Part shown: piece by piece, positions 9,298-20,825 of the stretch | How positions within the stretch are numbered: the stretch's first letter is position 1 | Layout: every line of letters begins with the position of its first letter | Assembly (NCBI GenBank): GCA_003427395.1 | Contig: BFEA01000161.1 | Coordinates: 2,714,664-2,778,663 of the forward strand | DNA: 64,000 nucleotides | Direction: 5' to 3' | Origin: Chara braunii | Taxonomy: Eukaryota > Streptophyta > Charophyceae > Charales > Characeae | Made by a program: the position numbers and the translations under genes | The notes under the pieces: model-generated | Told to the model about the DNA's origin: nothing | The model's input: the letters and a program-made list of their open reading frames with translations, nothing else | The model's database searches: none

Positions 9298-9759
9298 CCT
9301 CTGTGCGCGTAAAACCGACTTCCCCCTCTCCCAAGCAACTCTGGTGCGACTTTCTCTCGTCTTTGCCTTTGTCTGAGATGATGCCCGACGTACAGCCCCT
9401 CGCCAGCTCAGAAACGCATACAGACCAACGAAAGGAACATTGGTGGTAAGTTCATTTCCCTTGTCGAAGGTCAAACCTCTGTTAGGAGGCTCAATGCCAC
9501 TCTGTACGCTTGCCGGCCTCTATGAGGAGACGACATTTCCGTACAGCTGAACATGTTAATTAGTGGTATTCATTAGCAATTATAACAATTGTTTAATGTT
9601 ACGTTCAAGATCAATACATAAATCAGACAACCGATCGATGGAATCACTTGATTCGTTTCTCAGTTCCGGTAATTCTGAGGGGAGAGAATCCTCCTCTCAG
9701 TTGCCTTCCCTCTTCTGAGTTTCCTTCGCGACCACGATGAGTGGTTGTCGGACGAAGAA

Positions 9760-9830
9760 ACAAAATGGCTCCGCCCAAAATGGGGCTCAGAGACTATAAA
9801 ACAGGCCGCCGAAGGCTCTGGCAAACGCAC
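9760..9830 (+). promoter_or_regulatory. candidate core promoter (GC box and TATA)
   Basis: GGCTCCGCCC (about 9768) is followed at a suitable distance by CTATAAAACAG (TATAAAA at 9795-9801). A start site would fall near 9825-9830. No convincing coding exon follows on the + strand before the (CT)n tract at 10059, so any transcript is unidentified. Confidence 0.3.
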
Positions 9831-10055
9831 CCCTTCGATCTTTTCCCAATTGCATCCAATCCTGTCCAACCTTACCCACTTATATCCGATTTCCTCGACC
9901 GCGAACAGAACGATAAATCAATCGATCGCAGGCAAGAAATCGCGCGCATTCATCAATGATCAATCACACCGATACAATCAGTCACACCTTACGATCACAT
10001 CGCATCGTAAAAGACTAGCATACACGTCAAGAATAGGAGATCGACCAATCAAATC

Positions 10056-10058
<3 letters not shown>

Positions 10059-10133
<75 letters not shown>

Positions 10134-10156
10134 TACACACACACACACACACACAA
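10059..10156. repeat. compound microsatellite (CT)36 ATCTA (CA)n
   Basis: A CT run of about 72 bases, five linking bases, then a CA run. It is the fourth such tract within 2.2 kb. Confidence 0.98.
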
Positions 10157-10222
10157 CAACGAATTTTTCCTGTTTTCCGATACGTCCCTTCCAGCCGTCC
10201 TCTCGCTGGTCAAGCGAGAAGC

Positions 10223-10318
10223 AACGATCCCCTGAGGGAGCTCAAAGAAATGACCCCTTGAGGGAGCTCAAAGAAACGATCCCCTGAGGAAGAGCTCAAG
10301 GAAACGATCCCCCTGAAA
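10223..10318. repeat. ~26-bp tandem repeat, about four units
   Basis: AACGATCCCCTGAGGGAGCT and GCTCAAAGAAA recur four times with small indels (near 10225, 10251, 10277 and 10306). Confidence 0.9.
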
Positions 10319-10419
10319 GCAAATCCGGAAAATCTTATCATATGCAGCCACGACCTCAAAATATTACAAGGCCGAGCGACTGAGAGACAGTCGATCCGCC
10401 AACGTCCGCTGATCGGTTC

Positions 10420-11052
10420 ATGGAAAAAGGTGACCGAGAAAATGAAGAAACGAGCCGATTAGGAGAACTGGAAAGAAAAAAAAAAAAAAAAAAAAAAAAA
10501 AGGAGAACTGGCAAGAAAAGGAGAAATGCTAGAAAAGACGACAACGATGACGACGACGACGACGAATCGAAGAAGAAGAAGGAGAAGAAAAACAAGCAGG
10601 AAACAGAAGTCGATGTAGAGGAAGAGCAAGAAGAAGAAGAAGAAGAAGAAGATGAAGAATGGAATGACGAGGAAGATGGTTCCCCGTCACTTGATGATCG
10701 AGTGTTCACCTTTGATCATATATTACTTCATTTCATTTATTTTTATTCTCAATTTATTTGGTATCTGTGCCGTCGGTTCCCCGATTGTTCCAGGACAGTG
10801 TGTTCCATGTTCTTTTTTTTTTTCCGTCCCGTACGATTTTTGGTGTCGGCCGCAGGAAGGCGAGTCGGTCGTCTGAAGAAGTGTCGTCACCCCAAAACCA
10901 GTGGGTATTATCTTGTGAAGCCACCCCACCGCCCCTCCCCTCCCCTCCCCCCCTTTCGAATCCTCCGCAACGGAAAGGAAGAAACACAACAGGAGGGAGA
11001 GGGAAAGACGCGCGGGACGAGGAAAGGGCAGAATCTTTTCGAACGAGTGTGA
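10420..11052 (+). other. low-complexity open frame (poly-K, poly-D, poly-E); doubtful gene
   Basis: A 210-codon frame is held open by A26 (10476-10501), GAC triplets and GAA/GAG triplets, giving Lys, then Asp, then Glu blocks. Such acidic/basic stretches occur in real nucleolar proteins. However, here each block is a simple repeat and the last 110 residues have no protein-like pattern. On the minus strand the same DNA gives poly-Ser. I treat it as repeat-driven. Confidence 0.25.
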
Positions 11053-11059
11053 TGAAAGT

Positions 11060-12600
11060 GAAAACCAATAAGATATGAAATATATATACTGAGTTATGAT
11101 GTTTCGTTGGCTATCTCCCACCGCACTGCGGCACCAGTCCACAGCTACCCGCATGTGACCGCAAGGACAGCCAAATGCATTCACGATAGAATATGCCCTT
11201 TTTCTTCTGTCTGTCTGTGGTGACAGATAGTATCTAATTCAAGATCTCCACCACCAAAGGTTTTTCCATCTAATTCAAGATCTCCACCACCAAAGGTTTT
11301 TCCTTCCCGTCGCGCTCTTCTGTGACATCTTTTGTTTTCCCTTTTTGAACTTTTTGCCTTTCCTTTCCTCCACTGTCCCTCCAGCGGCCTTTCCTTTCCT
11401 CCACTGTCCCTCCAGCGGCCTCCTCCTATGTGTTAGCGCGACCGTCGCTCTGCCCCCCCCCTTCCCCCGGCGGGCCGCAGGTGGAAGGGACCGAAACCCA
11501 CGCCCGTGTGTATCGCGTGAAAAGTGTTCATTTGACTACCAGCTTTCAAGGCGAAAATCTTTCATCAGCGTAAGCGTAAGCGCGCGCGCGGGGAACGGAA
11601 TTTCTTTTCGTTTTTTCAACTTTCGATGATAAAAACTACCGCCGAGCTGCTCAGACTCCTCCCGCGTCTCAGACGACAGAAAGAGCGGGCACAGCCGACG
11701 GGATATGTGCATGTTTGTGTGTGGGAGAGAGGGAGACAGAGAGAGACGCGGGGGAGATGAACAAAGAGACATCATGAGCAAGAGAGCGGAGAAGCAGGGA
11801 TCGCATTGTTATACGTTGACCAGATTTCACACAACATTTCTGCGTCCCGGCCCCGCCCACCGACCCCAACCATCCCCAACCCCTGCGCGGTCATGTCCCC
11901 CGCTACTGCCGATGTCAGCCGCCAAGTGGACGCAAGCGGCCGACTCTCGGCCGTACAACTCCTCGCCCCTCTTCTGCGTAAGCCCTGTCGACCCTTTACT
12001 CCGCCTCTCGCATCGATCAACGGGAGCCCCGGGACAAGGTCCCACTTGCACGGATTAAGAAATTCTGGCCGTTGATCTTTGCTATCTATGGTCAATATCG
12101 CTTAATAATTCGTGTAAGTGGGACCTAGCCCCCGAGCTTGCCGACAAGTGCCGTCAACGCATTTCCCGCCACCTGTCCAATCAATCAACGGAGCCGCCGA
12201 GCCTGCCGACTACCGGCACGAAGAGAACCGGGCCGGGAAACTACCGAGGCTAACAGCCCAAGTTTGGCCCTGGCCCCACCACTCCCCCCCAAACGCAGAC
12301 ATTGTGAATGAATCTGAAGGAGGAAATTTGTCCTGATTCGTTGAGAGATGTTGGCATTTTGGCAAGCGGTGCGGCCAGGCCCAAACGCCCCAACGAGGAG
12401 CTGCGCAAGACCAAGCAAATTCTCCGGCAGATACGAATCTGTTTGGAACTCCTAGCTCTTTGAGCGACCACGTTCAACGACGCCTGTCTGGAAACTACCA
12501 TAGGGACTCGTTCCGCACCACTTGAAACTCAAGGCTGGTCCGACACCGTCGCTCATCGCACTACGTGTAGGGTTCCTTTTTTTTTCGGTTGTTTTTTTTT
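11060..12600. other. no recognisable gene; two short tandem duplications
   Basis: A 36-bp unit is duplicated at 11232-11303 (TCTAATTCAAGATCTCCACC) and a 31-bp unit at 11356-11417 (CTTTCCTCCACTGTCCCTCC). The GC-rich part at 11.8-12.4 kb has open frames on both strands, none with a domain I recognise. Confidence 0.6.
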
Positions 12601-12660
12601 TCCGGTTAGGCACGCAAGTGGCATTCAGGAGGTTCTGGGTTCGAGACCCATAACCACCTG
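12600..12660 (+). repeat. tRNA-derived (SINE-like) remnant
   Basis: TCTGGGTTCGAGACCCATAA looks like a TpsiC arm: TGGG pairs with CCCA around a TTCGAGA loop, and GGTTCGAGACC fits the RNA polymerase III B-box. No cloverleaf can be built upstream and no A-box is convincing. A decayed tRNA-derived SINE is the most likely reading. The following 12.66-13.4 kb has a (GTT)n run at 13229-13248 and nothing else I recognise. Confidence 0.3.
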
Positions 12661-13407
12661 TGGCACACTTAGTGCCAAGCGACTGTGATAGTCCGCTTGA
12701 TACCCCTATGACCAACACGTGTGAGTGTGAGCGCGAGTGGGTAGTGTGTGGTGTGTGGGAGAGTGTTGGCCATAGCCACTCCTGCTAGTAGAGGGGGGGT
12801 GGGGGAATTAGTTGGGAGGTGCAGCTACTGGCAAAATGCTCGGTCTTTACCTCACCGGCGGTCCCACCCTACTCCCTGACCACCGCCAATTAGGGCGGGG
12901 GCCAACATGCATCCCCTGCATAGGCTCAGGAGGGTAGATAGTGAACTAATCACCTTCCCGCCTTTTCAAACCCGTAATAGAGTTTTGTAGTGCGGCCCAG
13001 GCAAATCAGGACGATTTTCAATGGCTCATTAGACACCACTTCACTTGAATTTTGGGTGCAGCACTTTAACCACACTCCAATCTCAACCGTGAAAAAAATG
13101 TTAGAGTCACATTCATTTCACGTACCCCTACATGCTGCGATGGTTCGTGCGAGGGGATGCGGGAGGTAGTTATCGGGTAGGGTCCACCAGACACCGAGAA
13201 TGTTCGCGTGGTAGGGATTCGAACAGCGTGTTGTTGTTGTTGTTGTTTTCTGTAACAGTGTCGCGATTTGAATCAATGTCGCTTTTTTTCCTTCCATAAT
13301 AGTATCACGATTTGAATGTCCCTTCACGGCGGTCGATCCCACAGCACGAATTTTAAATTTGAATCGCGGCGCTACGTACCTACCTTGAGCAATTGAGTGT
13401 TGTGTCA

Positions 13408-13614
13408 CCTACCGTCTTCCCCCGAACATAAACGCATATGCGTTGTATTCGAGTTTTCGAAAAAGATCGATGATTTGGACAAAACTCATGTTTTATATTT
13501 GGATATACCAGTTGTTGGAATAGAATGCGTGTGCGTTGTATTCAAATAGAAAGTAACATATGTGTTCTATTTATTTACAAAGCATATGTGTTATGTTTGG
13601 GGGAAGATGGTAGT
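13408..13614. mobile_element. MITE-like element, family H copy 3
   Basis: About 207 bp with long terminal inverted repeats: the left end reads CTACCGTCTTCCCCCGAACA, and the right end reversed reads CTACCATCTTCCCCCAAACA. Both continue into ATA-ACRCATATG. Iterated words GCATATG, GCGTTGTATTC and TGTGTTCTATT lie inside. No frame is present. Terminal TCTTCnCCC motifs link it to the elements at 3098, 3419, 15295 and 55917. Confidence 0.75.
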
Positions 13615-13639
13615 ACCAATCTGTGTTGCGTACGGGGCC

Positions 13640-14040
13640 ACAATCGGCAGCAGTAGCGCAACGGCATATGTGTGGGAGAGGAGTGACGGTGTAGCACCGT
13701 GCAGCCTATAAGCATTGTGCACTGCATTGTGGGCCACATTCAGTAGGAGGAGCATATTGGGAAAAGAGGAACGACAGAGTGCCGCATTCATGGTCACACT
13801 CAACAACATACATGCGGGATAGCAGCAGTTGTGTGGCCTTGCGGACTGCATTCAGGGTCACGTTTAGGAGCAGCAGAGCAACGACATACGTGTAAGAGAG
13901 GAGCAGCACCAAAGCGGCAGTCCAGGAGCACGTCATCACCAGATGTGGACACCGGCAGAGGTCACCCTTGGTTGGAACGCCAGACACGGAGCACCAGATC
14001 ACCGGACAATGGCACTAGCAGAGGTCGCGGTCCACACTAA
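13640..14040. repeat. degenerate ~220-bp direct repeat
   Basis: GCAGCAG(T/A)GCGCAACG-like sequence with CATATGTGTGGGAGAGGAG at about 13642 recurs as GCAGCAGAGCAACGACATAC near 13867. GGCAGAGGTCACCC/GGCAGAGGTCGCGG-type words recur near 13955 and 14017. Frames through it are not convincing. Confidence 0.55.
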
Positions 14041-14194
14041 AACTGGAGTATACCGCCAAGGCACCACCAAAAAAGAGAGGGGGGAGGGGTTTCACGCTCA
14101 ACCACTCAACCACACACTGGCAAGATTGAGTTAGGATTTGTATTATTAAAAAAAGAATAAAAAACATTGTTTTAAATAAAATTCATAAGTTAAA

Positions 14195-14307
14195 ACTTCA
14201 TAAATAGACTTAGTGATTCAATGAAATCATCATGTAAAAAAGAGAATTGACTCAATTCTTTTTTTTACATGATGATTTCATTGAATTACCAAGTCTATTT
14301 ATGAAGT
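14195..14307. repeat. near-perfect 113-bp palindrome (56-bp arms)
   Basis: The left arm is 14195-14250, the single centre base is C14251 and the right arm is 14252-14307. The arms pair with only three mismatches, beginning ACTTCATAAATAGACTT and ending at GAATTGA-C-TCAATTC. There is essentially no loop. It is AT-rich and noncoding. RNA from either strand would form one long hairpin. It could be a snap-back element, a small-RNA precursor or a cruciform site. Confidence 0.9.
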
Positions 14308-14309
14308 CA

Positions 14310-15290
14310 GCACGGAACCTGCAACACCACCAACACCAACATATTAAAGTTCAAATTTGTGTCAATTTCCAAAACACACTTCCAAGAGGTCACATTATAG
14401 TACAGAGCACGCAACGTAAGATCACTTCCTTTCTGTTCTGCAGTGATATTTCAACTTCCTACTTTCATTGATTTCACACGCAGTGTGTTTTTCTTGTTGA
14501 GTTTTGGATACACATAAAAAAAAAACAATACTACGCGCAACGTATCATGCATAAATACAAGGAGGATGTATAGCCATTATGGGGTTTTGTAGTACAAGAG
14601 GTAGCGAGGTTTGTTTTCGTGAAACTGTTTATGACGAATTTCATTTTTCAAAACTACGAAAACACCAGTCAAAACTACTTTATCAAACCAGTTTAATACT
14701 GACAAATGGGGAATAACTGATATGACAAATTTTGCACAAAGATGGTTGTTTTTCACAAACCATAAGGATACAGATACATTGTATCTAATCTTTGAGGCAG
14801 TTGTTGGAGTAATGGACGCATGCTTCTTTGTAGTACTTCGCATAAAATTCTCACGACCAGGAAATCAAATTATTTGTGGAAATCGTCAACTTTATAATAT
14901 GTTGATAACAACTCACACTTTCTAGTAAATAATTTATACGCCCTTGTGGTAGATGTTTGCAACGGCATCACTGTAATAATATGGTGAATACACATAACTT
15001 ACCACAAATAAAATAAAATAAAGGTATCGTCGTACTTATATATTATTCGTAGGTACATATTATCAAACGATCGTGAGGACATCAACACAGGTGGCGGTGA
15101 ATGCCAAACATTTTAGCAGGACATCTGCAGCAGTAGCAGCAAAGTCGTAGAGTTAGAGCAACACATAACCTGAAGCAGCATCCGCTGCACAACCGCAACA
15201 TACCAGTAACACACCGGTAAGGACATCAACACAGCGTGTACAAGTGATCCGCACTTACCATCTCAGCAAGACTTTTGCAACAACAATGGT
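14310..15290. other. no recognisable gene
   Basis: AT-rich unique-looking DNA. A short direct repeat (AGGACATCAACACAG) occurs near 15075 and 15224. No domain or RNA is recognised. Confidence 0.5.
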
Positions 15291-15294
15291 GGAA

Positions 15295-15842
15295 CTCTAT
15301 CGTCTTCACCCAAAAATAACGTTCGGGCGTTGTGTACGAATATAACGCCCGTCGACCGTTATATTCGTTTATAATGCCCGAGCATTATATTAAGTAAATT
15401 TGTAGTAACTTCGGTGAACCCCCAAAATTCCCGGAAAAAAAAATCAAAAAATTATGAAAACACAAATATGTTGTCTAGGATTGGAATGCGACAAACTTTT
15501 GACTGAGGCAAATTCCTTATAAACTCGAAAATAAAAAATAAAAATGAAAACTAAAGTTAAAATATACCCCTTGGAAGTCAAAACCCCATTCAACCCTCTT
15601 CAAAACTCATTTATACCCCCTTTCCCGCCCTTTCAAACCTATGTATACTACCTCTTCAAGACACTTTGACCATGGAACATTCAAATATAACGCTCGGGTG
15701 TTCTGTTCGAATATAATGCCCGAACGTTCTATTCAAAGGGGCGTTCTATTTGGAAAAAAAGTGAGAAAAAAGAAAAATCTCATATTTTTAGGGTAAATTG
15801 AATATAAAACCCGGACGTTATTTTTGGGTGAAGATGGTAGTG
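15295..15842. mobile_element. 548-bp inverted-repeat element, family H copy 4
   Basis: The left terminus is CTATCGTCTTCACCCAAAAA and the right terminus reversed is CTACCATCTTCACCCAAAAA. Both continue into TAACGT(T/C)CGGG. The right end reversed begins CACTACC, like CACTA-superfamily termini; three-base flanks GAA and CAA are a possible imperfect target duplication. The word ATATAACGCCCG and its complement recur about six times in the subterminal parts. There is no transposase; the middle (15.42-15.66 kb) is AT-rich. Confidence 0.75.
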
Positions 15843-16009
15843 CAATCACAACAGGAGACATGCACAACTTGTTTGCAACATGAATGATGAAGTCTTCATT
15901 TGATTTTTAAAACTATCACATGAGCAAAAACTATGTGTGGTTAACACACTTATGAGAATTGTGCAATAAACTTAAATGGATATATAGAGAGAGACAACAC
16001 GAGATGCAT

Positions 16010-16630
16010 CATGGGTTCAAGCCAGAAGTTTGCGTTGTCGGGGCAAAAACCCTGACAATGATATCTGCCCTGTGTTTTCAATGTCAGACGTTGCCCGATT
16101 TTTCAATATGAATTTTGTTTAAGAGGTTTGATTTGTTGAGATGAAGGTGTTGCGAAAGCCTATTCAGACTCGGTCATTGATTAAAAAATCGAAAATTTTA
16201 TGCTTGAGTATGAACGCTTGCTGCCGGTGGGAATAATGGTGAGAACTGATCATGTAATCCATTACTCTCCGTGTTGGATCGAGTTGAGGAGGCAGACGAC
16301 CATAAAATTATTGAGTCTAAATTTATATTGAAAATTGTGATACGCGGCTTAAAAGGCATTAAGTGGCAAAAAAAAAAAAAAAAAAAAAGTCGACGGTTGC
16401 ATTGTGTACACGACCGTTGTCAGGACAAATACCCTGACAAGGGTATTTGCCGGGAATTTTAAACGTCGGGCGCTCGCCGACTCTTTCGTTGAATTGAAGG
16501 ACTTGATGAGACTGATGTTGCCAAAAGTTTATTCAGACCAAACCTACGACGGAGAGACTAAATCTTTGCTTAAGTCCAAACGTTTGCGGCATGCTATAGC
16601 GGCGGTGCGGTCGATCACCAGCAGCGCCTG
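16010..16630. repeat. ~378-bp direct duplication carrying hairpin motif J
   Basis: The two copies align from GTTGTCGGGGCAAAAACCCTGACA (split here: GTTGTCGGGG, then CAAAAACCCTGACA, near 16035) and GTTGTCAGGACAAATACCCT (near 16414) through TTGAGATGAAGG/TTGAATTGAAGG and onward. The second copy forms the hairpin AAATACCCT-GACA-AGGGTATTT. A related motif occurs at 28700 and 56843. An open frame at 16404-16667 (87 residues) through the second copy has no recognisable domain. Confidence 0.6.
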
Positions 16631-17790
16631 GCGAGTACGGAGGGGCGTACGGGCGTTGGAATACTAAGTCTAACTCCTATCCTACTTAAAATGATGACGC
16701 GCGGCTGTTAAGCCGCGCAATTCAGAACCTGAGTAGACCATAGTGGTGGCTTATCGGGCCCACCGGGCTAAGCCCCAGCCGGTTAGATGGCGGGGCGACG
16801 ACCGTTTGCCAAAGTGAGGCAGTTTGAGGCTGCCCAGTCCCAAGGTTAGGTGACCTATTGGGCAGCAACTCTTCAAATAGATGAGCTGCGGGTCTAGCTT
16901 CCGTGAATAGGAGCTAGCCTAGTAGGTTACAATATCAAGCTATCACCCAGCATACACTGGGATCGAACCTGAAGGCACCCTACTGGGCTGGCTCCTTTTG
17001 GATCAGCCAACCGGAAGGAACATGAGGCGCAATCGATTTCGACCGTGAGATCATCAGATCTCACAACCGAAAACAGCCGCGCGGATACAGTATGGCCCCT
17101 GCGCAAAAGGATGACACGCACAAATCATAAAAAATTCATTTTTTTTCGGTCTTCGTGGGGATCGAACTCGAATCCGCCCATTGGAAGAAGGGGAGGAAGA
17201 CGCCAGCAAGGCGTGGGGATGGAGACTGGTCGTTGGCTTATGTCAACGACTGCATTACTAAAAAAAAAAAAAAAAAAAAAAAACTACGAACTAAAGCGCC
17301 AGATGGCAGCTGTGAGAAGAAGCTGGGGACTTACAGTCCCCAGAGGATCAAGAAGACGCCCGTTGAAAACCGGCAACCGTTTTTATTACGAAGTTAGTTT
17401 TTTTTTTTTTTGCTTATTTCTAGATTTTCTTTTTAGTTAGATTTTTTCTTTTTCTTTTCGCTTTTTCAGTACCCATTCGTTTTGACGAACGGGCTTTATA
17501 GGAGGAGCTATAAAAATAAAAATAATTAAAAAAAAAAAAAAAAAAAGGGAAAGGAAAAGAAAACGAGGCCTTTGTGCCTCACAGTTGAAAAACAACAGTC
17601 TTTTCGACTGTGTGGGAGCAAAACGAGCTCCCACTCTCGTCTGGCACGAATATTCGTGGCCACGAGATCTGAGATCTCATGGCTCACGACGCGAGTGTGT
17701 GGGAAGCTAAAGGGAGTCGGAAAGGAGAGGAAGAGAGAGGAAAACGGAAGGTTGGGAGAGGGAGGACCGACCTCTCTCAACCTGACAATT

Positions 17791-17815
17791 GCCCTCCCCT
17801 GAAAACGGGGAGGGC
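17791..17815. repeat. perfect hairpin, inverted relative to copy B
   Basis: GCCCTCCCCT, loop GAAAAC, then GGGGAGGGC (25 bases). Its exact reverse complement sits at the matching place in copy B (33097-33121) while the flanks on both sides keep the same orientation. Confidence 0.9.
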
Positions 17816-18158
17816 AGAGGTAGAAGGGGAGAACTGGAAAAAGAAAAAAAACACTGCCACAAATGTGGTCACAACTACGGTTAGATACAGGCCAAACTGG
17901 CCTGAATGTGACTCATGTTAGAGGATGGGGATCTGAAGATGTGGTGAAGGGAACTTGGTTGGAAACAACCATTTTTCCGCTGAACCTGCACTCAGTGTGG
18001 GGCTGAGTGCAAGGGAAAGGGAGAAAAAGAGGAGGGTAGTTGAGTACAACTGCCACCCTAAGTGTGTGGCTGAGGTGAGGCAGCCTCAGTCCGTTGATCT
18101 GAGCCAGATCAACGGCCCCACGCAAGTGACAAATTTTGTCTGGGGGCAGCTGAGGCCG

Positions 18159-18572
18159 CTGCTGCCCTCCTCAACCACTACAAAAGAGGCAGCTGTCCCC
18201 CAACTGCCTCACACTTACCTCCAGCTGCCAGTGTGTGACAACACACTTGCCTCATTGCTGAAGTGTTGGAGAGGAGGCAAGAGTGCTGCAAACGGAGCTG
18301 GAGGACGGCAGTGGAGTGTAGCGAGGAGGAGGAGACAGCCATAGCCCTGTCTCTTATACACATCTAGATGTGTATAAGAGACAGCTGCTGCCCTCCTCAA
18401 CCACTACAAAAGAGGCAGCTGTCCCCCAACTGCCTCACACTTACCTCCAGCTGCCAGTGTGTGACAACACACTTGCCTCATTGCTGAAGTGTTGGAGAGG
18501 AGGCAAGAGTGCTGCAAACGGAGCTGGAGGACGGCAGTGGAGTGTAGCGAGGAGGAGGAGACAGCCATAGCC
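18159..18572. repeat. 188-bp duplication created around an adapter (artefact)
   Basis: 18159-18346 and 18385-18572 are identical 188-base copies, separated only by the 38-bp adapter at 18347-18384. Copy B has this stretch once. The second copy should be regarded as an assembly artefact and all frames crossing it as spurious. Confidence 0.95.
18347..18384. other. Nextera mate-pair junction adapter (sequencing artefact)
   Basis: CTGTCTCTTATACACATCT followed by its exact reverse complement AGATGTGTATAAGAGACAG. This is the Tn5 mosaic-end junction used in mate-pair libraries, not genomic DNA. It also produces false peptides such as YKRQ and CIRDR. Confidence 0.98.
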
Positions 18573-18789
18573 TAGCTGGAGCACTCTGCTTCATTCAATG
18601 GCTGGTTAGTCTCTAGGGGGATTTACGACAGCGAAGCGAGAAGCGGCCGTGAGATGTGACAGGGGGCGACGACGACGCTGCGGCATTGTGATGTGGCACG
18701 ACGTCATCGGCGACCATAAAGGCAGTACTAGGGAGATGTTGCCCGAGCGGTGCGGCATCACAGACAACCATTTTTCTTACACGATGGAG

Positions 18790-19190
18790 AGGTGCTTCCG
18801 CATTTGCGGCGCGACGACACTTGATTTTTTTTTGGCGGGGAAGTGTTGTCGAATTTGTGGTGCAGTGGCATTTGAATTTTCTTTTGGTGGGGAAGTGCTG
18901 CCGAATTTGTGGCGCAGCGGCACTTGATTTTTCTTTTAGTGGTGCTGCTGAATTTGTGGCTCGACGACACTTGAATTTTCTTTTGGTGGGGAAATGCTGT
19001 CGAATTTGTGGGGCGGCGACACTTGATTTTTCTTATAGCGACAAAGTGTTGTCGAATTTGCGACACAGCGACACTTGATTTTTTTTGGCGGTGAGATGCT
19101 GCCGGATTGGTGGCGCAACGATACTTGTTTTTTTTCTTTCGTGTGGAAATGTTGATGGATTAGCGACACGACAACAGAGATTTGCGGCAC
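18790..19190. repeat. ~58-bp degenerate tandem array, six to seven units
   Basis: The word GAATTTGTGG(C/T)GC(A/G)GCGGCACTTGA followed by TTTTCTTTTGGTGGGGAAGT recurs (split here for length) near 18790, 18850, 18905, 18950, 18997, 19050 and 19100. The + frame shows the period as CCRICGAA...LDF repeats. Copy B has only one or two poor units at 34105-34190. Confidence 0.8.
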
Positions 19191-20825
19191 GATAGCGGCG
19201 GAGTTTTTTTTCTAAGGTGCGGCGTCTGTTATGTTTGATGAGGTTGCGCTACCAGAGTTGGAGTGTGTGCCGGCGACAACGTGACCTGGTGGCAGTTGGC
19301 GCGCGGCGCACTATGAAATTTGCGTGAGGAGTGAATGTTGGTGGCGTAGGACCATCATGGACCACTTGGGACCGGTTGGGATACATGTGGAACCAGTTGG
19401 GACTGTCTTGGGAACAATATTTGTTTTTTTTTGGACTCGTGCGACTTGCCGCCATCGAATCTGGGACTACTGCGTGTGGGACTTGCGAGTCGGGAACAGA
19501 TTGGGACAAGCAGTTGGCTTGAGACTTGAGACTTGCCTTGGGACTGCAGTTTTTGGCGACAAGTATATTTTTTTTTGGCTTTCATGAGTGAGTCAGGGCG
19601 CGTTCAACATCACTTCACTCTAGGTCAGTTAGTTGATTGACTCAGATTTTCCTTCACACCTGTGTGAACCTGCACTTTGCTTGACCCTGTTTATTGAATG
19701 TTCGTTGAAAAGGTAGAGGAAAGTCGTGCGTATCATGCATTTGAATGAAAATGTCTGACTTGAGCATGGGATTGCACTGGTTTTCTCTTGAACTTGTCGT
19801 CTCTGCGTGTTGTGCAAGTAGGTAGAAGGATGCTTTCAAAGGAGATTAATTATGCATAATTGAGAAAAAAGAAAATGATTATCTTCCTTTTACTTCTCAC
19901 CTGCGTGCATGGCAAAAATGATTCGTTGTTTTGAAAAACGTTAATTTTGTGTGTATCGTAGAATGAATTCGATTGAAATATGACAGATAAGGTCAGATGG
20001 ATTTAGCCTTTCCCAAGGATTGATCCTTTTCTATCCCGAATGACTTTATCTACCTTTAATTGTCCAAATGACTCTCATTCTTCATCACCTCTGACTCCTT
20101 TTCGTCTAAATTATCTCAGGTAGGGGAGGATGAGAACAACTGAAAATTTACTTCCGGTGGATGTTTTCTCTCTTTCAAGGAAGCATCTGGGGTGGGGGTT
20201 CGTTGTTTTAGGAGCCGACCCTGTTATCGACCCAGAGTGGACCGTTCTACGGAGGGGTACTTTGTGGTACTTTGTCGATTCGGTGGAGACGGTCCGACTT
20301 CTGAGATCCAAGTTTTGTGCTCGGGCGAGGAGGAGGAGTACCCCAGACCACTTCCTAGAGGGAAAGGCATGCAACACCTCAAGCAATGCCCCTGATAAAG
20401 AATCATCCGCAAAAACAACCCGTCATCCAAGAAGATTAAGAAACGTATCGAGACGGATGTGTGCGTGTTCAATCTTAGGTCGGCGGTAGGATGAGATGAA
20501 TAACTTCGGCAATGCATCTCATCAAGTCAAAACTAAGACAGACTGACTACCTTGTCGGCTGCATTAAGGTTATTGTTGAAAGTCACATCCTCGTTGGCGA
20601 CTGTATGATTTTTGTGGAATTCGACTCAGGATGGTCGGATTTTATTTTGATATTGTATTATTGGATGTATCTAATGGTGAATAAGATTCGTTCGATTATC
20701 ATTTCAGATTGGATATATGTTCATATCGACTACGGTCAATTTTTTTTTATGGAACTATATGTGGTTGTTACGTCTTTCTTTTTAACTGGTGATCAAAGGG
20801 ACTAGGATATTGGGGGTTTCACACT

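Larger units (their letters stand above)
16730..20480 (+). repeat. ~3.7-kb noncoding repeat, copy A
   Basis: Blocks along this stretch align in order and orientation with 31.8-35.6 kb (copy B). Shared landmarks include GCCTAGTAGGTT (16917; B 32028), a hairpin at 17033 (B 32146), CCAATTGCCCTCCCC-type DNA at 17786 (B 33091), GTGTGTGACAACACAC (18229; B 33748), and TCGGTGGAGACGGTCCGACT (20279; B 35503). There is no conserved long frame. The copy is rich in short stems, for example GCGCGGCT-gtt-AAGCCGCGC at 16696, GTCGTTG-CAACGAC at 17231, TGGGGAC-GTCCCCA at 17323 and GTTGATCT-AGATCAAC at 18093. tRNA TpsiC-arm-like words (GGTTCGATCC, GAGTTCGATCC) occur on the minus strand near 16970 and 17160. The element class is unknown. 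Confidence 0.7.

Noticed and set aside
7835-10287. SLSLSL/HTHTHT and ERERER 'proteins'
   Set aside because: Direct translations of CT, CA and GA microsatellites.
15361-15740. Repeated ATAACGCCCG words read as a CRISPR-like array
   Set aside because: No regular spacers; the words are palindromic subterminal repeats of an inverted-repeat element in a eukaryotic context.
18178-18570. Apparent small proteins containing MCIRDR, DVYKRQ or MYKRQ
   Set aside because: Translations of the mate-pair adapter and of the artefactual duplication.
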